From Echinicola vietnamensis DSM 17526 (GTDB lineage Bacteria > Bacteroidota > Bacteroidia > Cytophagales > Cyclobacteriaceae): a DNA stretch of 64,000 nt. Below, piece by piece: positions 45,701 to 52,519 of the stretch (the stretch's first letter is position 1; the number at the start of each line of letters is the position of its first letter). Both the position numbers and the translations under genes were made by a program. A model generated the notes under the pieces. It was not told where the DNA came from and made no database searches. It saw only the letters and a list, made by a program, of their open reading frames with translations. Location of the stretch: positions 5,253,501 to 5,317,500 of the forward strand of contig NC_019904.1 of assembly GCF_000325705.1 (NCBI RefSeq). The letters run 5' to 3'.

Positions 45701-46424
45701 GGGTGTCAACGGCGATCGAGAAATGGCCTACGCCCTTTGGCTGGCAGGCTTCGATGTGAAGGACGTCCACATGACCGATCTGATCGCGGGGCGTGAAACC
45801 CTGGAAGATGTCAACATGATCGTATTTGTAGGCGGTTTCTCCAATTCCGACGTACTGGGATCCGCCAAAGGCTGGGCAGGGGCCTTCCTGTACAATGAAA
45901 AGGCCAAAACGGCACTGGACAAGTTCTATGCACGCCCAGACACCCTGAGCCTTGGCGTTTGCAACGGCTGTCAGCTCATGATCGAACTCGGACTGATCAA
46001 TCGCGACCACGATGTGAAGCCAAAAATGCTGCACAACGAAAGCCATAAATTTGAATCGGCCTTTGTCAACGTGGACATTCCAGAGAACAACACGGTGATG
46101 TTCGGATCCCTTTCCGGACAACGTCTTGGCGTTTGGGTGGCCCATGGGGAAGGTAAATTCTCCCTTCCAAAGGACCAGGAGGCGTATAACATCGGCATGA
46201 AATACAGCTACCAGGCCTACCCGGGCAACCCGAACGGATCGGACCATGCCGTGGCAGGCCTGGCCTCCAGGGACGGCCGGCATTTGGCCATCATGCCGCA
46301 TATCGAACGTTCATTGGCACCTTGGAACTGGCCGCACTATCCGTCGGATCTAAAAGACCAAGAAATCACCCCTTGGGTAGAGGCATTCGTCAATGCCAAG
46401 GAATGGGTCGCTTCCCATCAATAA
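42738..46424 (+). CDS. purL: Phosphoribosylformylglycinamidine synthase, large single-chain form
   Basis: A 1228-residue protein of the long PurL type. The N-terminal PurS-like domain is followed by two AIR-synthase/ATP-binding halves, with [49 protein letters not shown] and [19 protein letters not shown]. A C-terminal glutamine amidotransferase domain carries the catalytic Cys in [10 protein letters not shown] and the His/Glu pair in IMPHIERS. It converts FGAR, glutamine and ATP to FGAM in purine synthesis. The length is normal for proteobacterial-type and Bacteroidota enzymes. It has its own promoter and a hairpin terminator at 46433-46474. Confidence 0.97.
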   Translation: [1228 protein letters not shown]

Positions 46425-46432
46425 CACAAAGG

Positions 46433-46474
46433 GTCCCTTGGCGCCAGTATTTTTTTTTACTGACTCCAAGGGAC
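46433..46474 (+). terminator. Hairpin after purL
   Basis: Arms GTCCCTTGG / CCAAGGGAC (9 bp) enclose an inner CAGTA / TACTG stem with a T-rich loop. It begins 9 bp after the purL stop. A T-run is not directly behind the stem on the plus strand, so termination efficiency is uncertain. Confidence 0.6.
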
Positions 46475-46510
46475 TTACAAAAAACCCTTAAAAAAAACTT
46501 TATAGCAGGG

Positions 46511-46541
46511 TTTGCATTAAAAAAAAAAGCGCATACCTTTG
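46511..46541 (+). promoter_or_regulatory. tRNA-Gln promoter
   Basis: TTTG at 46511-46514, 19 bp, then TACCTTTG at 46534-46541: an exact match to the Bacteroidota -33/-7 consensus, 41 bp before the tRNA 5' end. Confidence 0.85.
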
Positions 46542-46582
46542 TGTCACATTTAAGGCAAACGAGGTCTTAAAGGCATAAATAC

Positions 46583-46655
46583 TGACCCATGGTGTAACTG
46601 GCAACACGTCTGATTTTGGTTCAGAAGAGTCTAGGTTCGAGCCCTAGTGGGTCAA
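46583..46655 (+). tRNA. tRNA-Gln (anticodon TTG)
   Basis: Acceptor arms TGACCCA (46583-46589) and TGGGTCA (46648-46654) pair, followed by the discriminator A. The D arm contains TGGTGTAACTGGCAACA, the anticodon stem TCTGA/TCAGA holds the loop TTTTGGT with anticodon TTG, and the T arm contains GGTTCGAGCCC. No CCA is encoded. The 3' end is overlapped by the stop of the serine recombinase gene on the opposite strand, marking it as the attachment site of the adjacent island. Confidence 0.95.
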
Positions 46656-48174
46656 CAACTCGGTCCAAAGTTGAATTTTTCGACTTTGGACTTATTTTTT
46701 TACAGGCTATCATACTGTTAATCTTATAGATAGCCCGAAAGAATTCGTTCACCCGAGCGGTTCGATGTTGCTTACCATCAAAGACGATATTTTCGGGGAA
46801 GATCGAACCAATTATCTTTCTTTTAATTCCCAAATCAGCAGTATCGAAAAATAAATCAAGCCTCTCAGCCATTCCAAGGGCCTTTTTGACTTTCTCTGGA
46901 ATATCCTGGGTAATGATTGATTCGATTTTTGTCCCTTTGGCTTCCAATCGTTCTATTTCCTCTTCGCACCTTCTTTTTACCACTCGATAATCCTCAATAT
47001 CCAGTTTTTCATCAATGTACAAATCCCTGGTTTTGGAAATCTTTTGTTCCAGTTTTTCTATGGCTGTTTTCAGCTTTCTTTTTTCGCTCAGGTCAATTTT
47101 ATTTTCGCTTAAAAAAGCTTGATTAAAGATCATTTCGAATAAGTCTATCATACCCTTTTTGGGCTTGTATTTCGATAGGAATTTTCTGAAGGAGGTATTT
47201 ACATCCTTGGCCTTAAACCTCACACCACATTTTGATGTACAGTGGTAATAATGATAATATTGGTTCCTACCTTTTGAAGCACTTGCTGTAAGGTTCCTGC
47301 TGCATTTAGGACATTTTAAGAAACCTCTTAAAGGAATCTCTTCTGGACTTACAATTTCAGTTCTCCGCTTTCTCTTTTTCAACTGTAACGCATCCTGCAC
47401 CCTATAAAACAGATCCTCTGAAATCAAGGCTTGATGTTGAGCTTTTACAAAATGTCCCTTTTCACCATTAAATTCAGGGACATAAAGCTTCCCACAATAG
47501 AACGGATTTCTAACAATCCTCCAAAACTTATTTTTTGGCAGTTTAGCCCCTCTTCTTCTGGCATGCAAAAGCACCTGTTCTGAGGAGTAATTAGCAGCTG
47601 CAAGGTTTTCGAAAATCCATTTTACATGAGCTGCCTCTTCCTCCTCAATCTCTATAATAGGACGTTTAAAACTATCCCTAGCATTTCTATATCCAAAGGG
47701 TGCCATCCAAAGCCATCTACCTTCCTTTAATCCTCTCCGCATACCATGAAATATATTCAATGCCCTACGATCATTCTCTACTTCGGGTGCTGCCAGATAA
47801 AAGGCCAACATCATTTTATTTTCAGGGATTGACAAGTCCAAGGGTTGTTCGATGGCTTGTGGCTCTACCCCCAGCTTTCGGAGGGTATTGATCATCATAT
47901 AGGCATCTCCGGCATTTCGACTAAAGCGATCCCATTTGGTAAATAGCACGAGGTTACTCTTATTCCCTTTCTCTTTAAGTTGCCCAAGAAGTCTAGACCA
48001 TTCTGGACGATAAAATGTTTTAGCAGAAAAATCTTCATATATCACCCGGTTGACGGTAATTCCATGATTATTACAATACCTTACCAATACCTCTTCTTGG
48101 TTCCGCTGTGAGTAACCTTTGTCTGCTTGTTCGTCTGTACTCACCCTTACATACAAATCAGCCGTTTCCATCAT
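46621..48174 (-). CDS. Large serine recombinase, probable island integrase
   Basis: A 517-residue serine recombinase. The catalytic S12 is in LYVRVSTDEQADKGYS, followed by LVLFTKWDRFSRN with the active-site Arg. Then come a recombinase domain (PFGYRNARDSFKRP), a zinc-ribbon with Cys pairs (FLKCPKCSRNLTAS to TSKCGVRF) and a long coiled coil near residues 365-430. The last residues, VDPLGLEPRLF, are encoded by the antisense strand of the tRNA-Gln T arm and acceptor stem, so the gene crosses the island/chromosome junction. Most tRNA-targeting integrases are tyrosine recombinases, so this choice of target is notable. A 49-residue gene lies immediately upstream. Confidence 0.9.
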   Translation of the reverse strand: MMETADLYVRVSTDEQADKGYSQRNQEEVLVRYCNNHGITVNRVIYEDFSAKTFYRPEWSRLLGQLKEKGNKSNLVLFTKWDRFSRNAGDAYMMINTLRKLGVEPQAIEQPLDLSIPENKMMLAFYLAAPEVENDRRALNIFHGMRRGLKEGRWLWMAPFGYRNARDSFKRPIIEIEEEEAAHVKWIFENLAAANYSSEQVLLHARRRGAKLPKNKFWRIVRNPFYCGKLYVPEFNGEKGHFVKAQHQALISEDLFYRVQDALQLKKRKRRTEIVSPEEIPLRGFLKCPKCSRNLTASASKGRNQYYHYYHCTSKCGVRFKAKDVNTSFRKFLSKYKPKKGMIDLFEMIFNQAFLSENKIDLSEKRKLKTAIEKLEQKISKTRDLYIDEKLDIEDYRVVKRRCEEEIERLEAKGTKIESIITQDIPEKVKKALGMAERLDLFFDTADLGIKRKIIGSIFPENIVFDGKQHRTARVNEFFRAIYKINSMIACKKISPKSKNSTLDRVVDPLGLEPRLF

Positions 48175-48184
48175 ATTATTTTAT

Positions 48185-48334
48185 TTATTCCATTTCCTTC
48201 CGCAATACTGCCTTGACAATACCAATTGCCAACTCTTCCATAAAATGGAGCAGGCTACTTGCTTCTGATGAGGAAATGGTGTGTCCATGTTTCTCCAATA
48301 TTTTTTGTGCTAGCTCTGGTTTTAATTCCTGCAT
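48185..48334 (-). CDS. Small protein encoded just upstream of the serine recombinase
   Basis: A 49-residue frame, from ATG at 48334 to TAA at 48185-48187, starts MQELKPELAQKILEKHG and ends VKAVLRKEME. It is predicted to be two amphipathic helices. The stop is about 10 bp before the recombinase start, consistent with co-transcription. Small helical proteins of this size and layout (LxPExAxxILxxxGxxxSxxEA) are frequently found next to Bacteroidota recombinases. No function is known to me, and a directionality or cofactor role is a guess. I see no other plausible gene between 48335 and 48530. Confidence 0.65.
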   Translation of the reverse strand: MQELKPELAQKILEKHGHTISSSEASSLLHFMEELAIGIVKAVLRKEME

Positions 48335-48518
48335 AAAATGGATATGGTTTGGTAAACCCTATAAAGTCCATTGTTTGCTTGGAAACTATTCACCAGTTAA
48401 TCCCAAGTAGGGTAAAATATTTTCACTCCTTTAAAAAATCGAAAAGGCACGAATACAAGATGGTCCGGCAAAAAGTACATCATCTTGATCAAGATAAAAC
48501 TAAAAAATTACCAGCAAT

Positions 48519-48541
48519 AAAAAAAGGGCCTTACAGCCCTC
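48519..48541 (-). terminator. Terminator of the RadC-like gene
   Basis: On the minus strand a GGGC/GCCC-type stem (arms at 48525-48529 and 48536-48540) overlaps the stop codon and is followed by seven T residues. Confidence 0.6.
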
Positions 48542-49001
48542 CTTCATCTGAGAATGAATAATAACTTTCAGAGGTCACAATAATATGATCAATTACTGGC
48601 AGTTCCATCAATACTCCCAATTCAACTATCTTTTTGGTAAGTATCCTATCTGTCCTACTTGGCATACGATTTCCCGAGGGATGATTATGGCTTAAGATGA
48701 TTGCTGAACTATTGGTCTTTAAAGCACTGGCAAAAATCAACTTGGGATCAGCCACAGTTCCAGATATACCCCCAGTAGATATATTTACGATTCCGAGAAC
48801 CTTATTGGCCCGGTTCAACAACATCACTTTAAACTGCTCTATAAATCGCAGTTTGGATTGATCCCAATTCCCAATTAACAGTTCATATGCTTCCTTGGAT
48901 GAAGTGATTTTTGGCAAGTCTGACAACTTGATTTCCGGCTGATAGCTCAAAATTATTTCTGATACTTGGTTTGACACGAGATTTATGTTCTTGATATCCA
49001 T
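48531..49001 (-). CDS. RadC-like JAB-domain protein
   Basis: A 156-residue protein consisting of the JAB/MPN-like domain of RadC. The metal-binding motif is ILSHNHPSGNRMPSRTDRILTKKI (H-x-H-x-x-x(n)-D), followed by VIDHIIVTSESYYSFSDEG. The RadC N-terminal helix-hairpin-helix is missing. Such short RadC proteins are typical cargo of Bacteroidota mobile elements, often with phage or plasmid genes. Biochemical function is unsettled and a role in recombination is not proven. It ends at a hairpin terminator. Confidence 0.88.
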   Translation of the reverse strand: MDIKNINLVSNQVSEIILSYQPEIKLSDLPKITSSKEAYELLIGNWDQSKLRFIEQFKVMLLNRANKVLGIVNISTGGISGTVADPKLIFASALKTNSSAIILSHNHPSGNRMPSRTDRILTKKIVELGVLMELPVIDHIIVTSESYYSFSDEGGL

Positions 49002-49212
49002 AATATTTCGATTTAATGGTTAGAAATTAATTATGGTACGTAATACAGCTTGAGGGCAATCAAGGCCAAGTGGCAACGGAATAAATGAGGGCTATGTGGG
49101 CAGGAAAGTGTTTATGCCGGACACTCTTGGCCGCTTCAGCAGCCCGAAAGCTAAATTGTGACATGATTAATAAGAATCATTGATAAAAGCGCTTAGCCAT
49201 AATGAAGGGTCT

Positions 49213-50269
49213 AATTTATTAATATGATTATCCGCAATCATGCCAGTAGGGATAAATAGCAGCAATGATGAGCCTGTCAAATAGTTTTTGACCGAAATAT
49301 CTTCTGTTGAGCTTATAACAGAACTCGTCAAGATAGTTTTGCATCATTCTTTCACTTATCATATGGTATGTCTGCAGGTGTTTCTTTAAGTTACTTATAG
49401 CAATGTGTACCCATTTGAGGTTGAAGTGCCCCTTTTCGGTTCCCGATATCTCCTTGACATGCACATCTATACAATCACTCAGGTCTGAGAAGGTGGTGCT
49501 CATATCTGTTTGAAGCACGGAGTTTGGATCAATAAATTCCCTGACCAAATTCTGGGCAGTTTTCGCCTCCAGGTTCTTTATCTTCTTCATCTTAAAATAT
49601 CTACAGCTCTTGTCGGACTTGCCCGTTTCAAGGTCTTCCAAAACCGTTGATTCGGCCATTACCGCCACAATCGACCGTTTTTGGCTGCCCCTGCCTCGTT
49701 TGAGCTTGTTCGGGCTTTTGGTGGCTTGGCCCACAAAAGCCTCGTCATACTCGACCATGTCTTCAAGCCTGTAGATATCATCGCGTTTCCCCATGACCTT
49801 GCGGAGCTTATGGTACATTCTGAAAACAGGTTCATATCGCTTCATGCCCAGCTGCCTTTGCAGTTCCGATGCACTGAATCCCTTCTTGGTAGCTGTAATG
49901 AAGGTCATGGCCAACAACCATGTCCTGATCGGAAGGTTACTGTTTTCCATAACCGTACCACTTTTGATACTTGTTCGGAAGCTGCAGGAAGAGCATTGAA
50001 AGGACTTTTTGTTGGCCAACCAATAATGCTTGGTACAGTCGCACCTTTTACAGACAATACCAGCTTGGCCCCTTTTCTGCCTGATAAACTCGACACAGGA
50101 AGATTCGTCAGGAAACCGATTGATGAAGTTGATGATATTCATGGTCAGAACCGTTTGTTTTGACCTAATTTATAGATAGTAATAACTCTATTGAAGCAAT
50201 GGACACCAACTGTCAATGTTATTTTATTTGGCTACTGGTGCAATTGCGGATATACATATTTATTAATTT
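49213..50269. mobile_element. IS1595-family insertion sequence
   Basis: The transposase gene is bracketed by imperfect inverted repeats of about 45 bp. The left arm (49213-49256) and right arm (50223-50269) share the blocks ATTTATTAATATG-like, TATCCGCAAT and CCAGTAG. The left arm overlaps the last codons of the transposase. The exact ends and a target duplication could not be settled. The length of about 1.06 kb is typical of the family. It lies between the RadC-like gene and a DinB gene. Confidence 0.75.
49228..50142 (-). CDS. IS1595-family (ISXO2-like) transposase
   Basis: A 304-residue transposase. The N-terminal zinc ribbon is C-x2-C ... C-x2-C (IVCKRCDCTKHYW to FQCSSC), followed by a helix-turn-helix region with GFSASELQRQLG. 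The DDE-type catalytic domain has Asp in VEYDEAFVGQ and Asp in VLQTDMSTTFSDL, and the HFNLKWVHIAISNLK segment near the third acidic position. The family moves by cut-and-paste transposition. The frame is intact, and the element's terminal repeats lie close outside the gene. Confidence 0.9.
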   Translation of the reverse strand: MNIINFINRFPDESSCVEFIRQKRGQAGIVCKRCDCTKHYWLANKKSFQCSSCSFRTSIKSGTVMENSNLPIRTWLLAMTFITATKKGFSASELQRQLGMKRYEPVFRMYHKLRKVMGKRDDIYRLEDMVEYDEAFVGQATKSPNKLKRGRGSQKRSIVAVMAESTVLEDLETGKSDKSCRYFKMKKIKNLEAKTAQNLVREFIDPNSVLQTDMSTTFSDLSDCIDVHVKEISGTEKGHFNLKWVHIAISNLKKHLQTYHMISERMMQNYLDEFCYKLNRRYFGQKLFDRLIIAAIYPYWHDCG

Positions 50270-50452
50270 CAAAAACACATCTTTAACAAAAATAATGGCC
50301 TCACCGATTTATATTTTGGGTCAGTAAAATGGATTTGTGAAAGTTTTATACATTAAAGATCTATAGCGAAGGGCCTAATCTTAACCTATCCATAAAGTAC
50401 AACGGTTTCTTAGAATTCAGCCAAAAGTAAACGTATAGTATACTAGGGGTAT

Positions 50453-50476
50453 ACTAGGCATGGGAGCATCCATAGG
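50453..50476. repeat. 24-bp direct repeat, copy 1 (upstream of DinB)
   Basis: Exact 24-bp match to 51252-51275 in the same orientation, beginning ACTAGGCATGGGAGCATCC and ending ATAGG. The two copies bracket the DinB-family gene. Confidence 0.9.
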
Positions 50477-50491
50477 GGGACGAGCGTAAAG

Positions 50492-50512
50492 AAAACAGTC
50501 AGTGACTGTTTT
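50492..50512. repeat. 21-bp palindrome
   Basis: Arms AAAACAGTCA and TGACTGTTTT around one G, followed by a TTTAGC run. It may act as a terminator stem or be part of a dispersed repeat unit. A similar hairpin is at 51456-51503. Confidence 0.6.
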
Positions 50513-50675
50513 TAGCGAGTAGCCAGCTTGCAGGGCAGCCCCAGCCCTTTTCCCCTCTAAAACCACCAAAAAAAATTAAGACCTTCCCATAACGTCCAAA
50601 GTTAGTTAATAGTTTATCTGTTCATCCCTGCCTGACCACTTGCATTCAGATTTTGTTAACTGTAATTTTTAGAAA

Positions 50676-51149
50676 TTAATCCCAAATAAATGGTCGCTCT
50701 ACCCCCATTCCTCTCAGGTACGAAATAAATTGCCCTGCGTGGACAGATTCATGATAACCTATTCGTAATAAATATTGTCCGAGTGGTTTCAATTCCCCAT
50801 TACCAGGATGAATAATAGTGTTTTCAATAAGCTCTCTGTCTGAAAACTTCTGTACACTATTTAGAAATATTTCTCGATATGGTTTAGCAAATTCAAGTTC
50901 ATCCTCAACACTCTGAAAGGGTCTATTCTTCCATGGAGTGCTGTAAGTTGACATATCACCATTATTAATGATAATATTCCAACCGTAGTCAGCCTCTAGG
51001 ACGTGCCTAACCATTTCAATAGCAGTTGTTGCATTTTCATCAGGTTTCCAATTATAATGGCTTTTGGGGAGTCCCTGCCAGAGTGCTATGCTTCTGCGCC
51101 TTATTTCTTTAAAATTTAAAATAATTAATTCAGTTTGAGTCATTATCAT
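50676..51149 (-). CDS. DinB/YfiT-family metalloprotein
   Basis: A 157-residue four-helix-bundle protein of the DinB superfamily. The metal-binding His triad is in MVRHVLEADYGW and YHESVHAGQFISYL. The start MIMTQTEL could also be MTQ at residue 3. Family members include bacillithiol transferases and unknown enzymes, and the biochemical role here cannot be told. It is the only gene between two copies of a 24-bp direct repeat and is AT-rich like the rest of the island. Confidence 0.8.
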   Translation of the reverse strand: MIMTQTELIILNFKEIRRRSIALWQGLPKSHYNWKPDENATTAIEMVRHVLEADYGWNIIINNGDMSTYSTPWKNRPFQSVEDELEFAKPYREIFLNSVQKFSDRELIENTIIHPGNGELKPLGQYLLRIGYHESVHAGQFISYLRGMGVERPFIWD

Positions 51150-51251
51150 AATATCGAAAAGTGTATTTTATTTTTTCTTAAACTTGATTATTACTCGCTT
51201 CAGTTAGACCTTATACTTCATTTACACCTTGACTTGACACTGGGGATCTCC

Positions 51252-51275
51252 ACTAGGCATGGGAGCATCCATAGG
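51252..51275. repeat. 24-bp direct repeat, copy 2
   Basis: Identical to 50453-50476. Both are followed within 60-100 bp by a CCCC-ACCCTTTCCCCC-type segment and an A-C-C-A-C motif, which suggests a longer, diverged repeat unit. Confidence 0.9.
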
Positions 51276-51455
51276 AGAACCCCTACCCTTTCCCCCCTCC
51301 CAAAGCCACAATATAAAACCCAAACAATCCCTAGACGTTCCCTCTATGTCTCCTCTTTACTACTATCCGATCCCTGAAGAAACGAAATACTCATCGAAAT
51401 CCCATTAATTGGCCTTTGGAGCATTCGGTTTTGTGACAGTTGATGGGGGCGTTAA

Positions 51456-51503
51456 AAAAATGAGTTAGCTCGCGAAGTGGACGAGCGAGATCTACTCATT
51501 TTT
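51456..51503. repeat. Long composite hairpin
   Basis: The 10-bp outer arms AAAAATGAGT (51456-51465) and ACTCATTTTT (51494-51503) enclose inner arms GCTCG (51468-51472) and CGAGC (51482-51486). A shared GGACGAGCG segment links it to the hairpin near 50492. No gene lies within about 300 bp on either side. Confidence 0.65.
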
Positions 51504-51734
51504 AGCCAAAATCAAGTGGCACAAAATTAAATTGAGGCAATTGAATTGTTATCGGTAACCAAATTTCCTCAATTTGAAGAAGGCTCCACGGGCCTAGATT
51601 CCTGCCTGCAGCAGGCAGGTTTGGTTCTTTTCATCAATGGAAATGCAAGGCATTCATGAAGACCGTTAAAACTATACTATCCCTGAATAAAAGAACATAA
51701 GATAACCACCAAATAAAATTTGGACGTTCCCTAG

Positions 51735-51800
51735 ACGTTCCCACTACGTCTCCTCGATGTTCCCTCTATGTCTCCTCGATGTTCCCTCTATGTCTCCTCT
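51735..51800. repeat. 22-bp tandem repeat, three units
   Basis: Units at 51735-51756, 51757-51778 and 51779-51800. Units 2 and 3 differ only at the last base and unit 1 at several positions. A single further unit is at 51335-51356. Each contains GTTCCC and GTCTCCTC. Not in a coding frame that I can support. Confidence 0.85.
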
Positions 51801-51968
51801 TTACTCCTACTTAGTACTTCCCTTATAGATACCTAGGGGATGTCTTGGGGATACGTTACCTTCAGGTAAATTAATTCTTGGAAATATTATATTGATTAGT
51901 GGCATATTTTGGTAACTATAAACTAATAGGAAGTCTAACTAGAATAATATTAGGAATAATTAGGACAC

Positions 51969-52388
51969 CTAATGTGTTTGCGAACCACTCACCTTCTTAT
52001 CATAAATCAATGCCATTAAAAATAAGAACTGTAAGACTATAATGGCTATGACAGCATATTTAACCTCATAAGGATATAAAAATGCTATAATAGTAGGTAA
52101 GGCAAATACTAAGGAAGTTACAAAACTCCCTACAATACTATTTACATACATTACTTCATCAAGATTGTTATCTGCAAATTCAAAATACATAATGAGGAAA
52201 GTATTAAATGCCCATATCGGTGTAGAAATAGACGTCGCTAACAATATTAATTTGACTGTTTCAAGTTCAAAAAACAAAGGTCTATTAAAGGCATAAATCA
52301 TCAATATTCCTGAACCTAATGTAGAAATCAATAGGATAATAATTGTCATTGCTGCGGGAAGCTTGATATTACCTAATTCAAACGGCAT
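51969..52388 (-). CDS. Small membrane protein of unknown function
   Basis: A 139-residue protein with four predicted helices (about residues 12-32, 45-68, 85-106 and 112-132) and short loops. I do not recognise a family. It lies between the repeat-rich stretch and hsdR in the same direction. Whether it has any tie to the restriction system is unknown. The spacing to hsdR is about 130 bp. Confidence 0.6.
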   Translation of the reverse strand: MPFELGNIKLPAAMTIIILLISTLGSGILMIYAFNRPLFFELETVKLILLATSISTPIWAFNTFLIMYFEFADNNLDEVMYVNSIVGSFVTSLVFALPTIIAFLYPYEVKYAVIAIIVLQFLFLMALIYDKKVSGSQTH

Positions 52389-52519
52389 ACTTTCGAATGT
52401 TTACTCATAAAATAATTAATGAAATACTAAAAACTACGTCACTTAATAATCTCCCAATTTTCCCAATAATAACCTATTTCATTATCCAAGGTCCCAATGT
52501 AAAACTAGAGTGATGATTA

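Larger units (their letters stand above)
50270..50675. other. Gene-free spacer with repeat and hairpin
   Basis: About 400 bp holding one copy (50453-50476) of the 24-bp direct repeat that recurs at 51252-51275. It also holds a palindrome with arms AAAACAGTCA / TGACTGTTTT (50492-50512) and a CCCCAGCCCTTTTCCCC segment related to that after the second copy. The left end is very AT-rich and adjoins the IS. No gene is seen. Confidence 0.55.
51150..51968. other. Gene-free stretch of repeats and hairpins
   Basis: About 820 bp. It contains the second 24-bp repeat copy (51252-51275), a long hairpin with arms AAAAATGAGT / ACTCATTTTT and inner GCTCG / CGAGC (51456-51503), a CCTGCCTGC / GCAGGCAGG palindrome (51601-51619) and a 22-bp tandem repeat (51735-51800). 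No protein-like frame was found. It resembles a decayed array of intergenic repeats. Confidence 0.6.

Noticed and set aside
43530..46301. 923-residue minus-strand frame opposite purL
   Set aside because: Shadow frame of purL with no domain pattern.
46621..46655. A recombinase C-terminus considered as spurious extension
   Set aside because: The stop codon is in frame and the upstream frame is intact; the overlap with the tRNA is better explained by integration at the tRNA 3' end.
50492..51503. Hairpins in the repeat stretch as a retron or integron attC array
   Set aside because: No reverse transcriptase or integron integrase nearby and the stems lack the attC layout; kept only as repeats.
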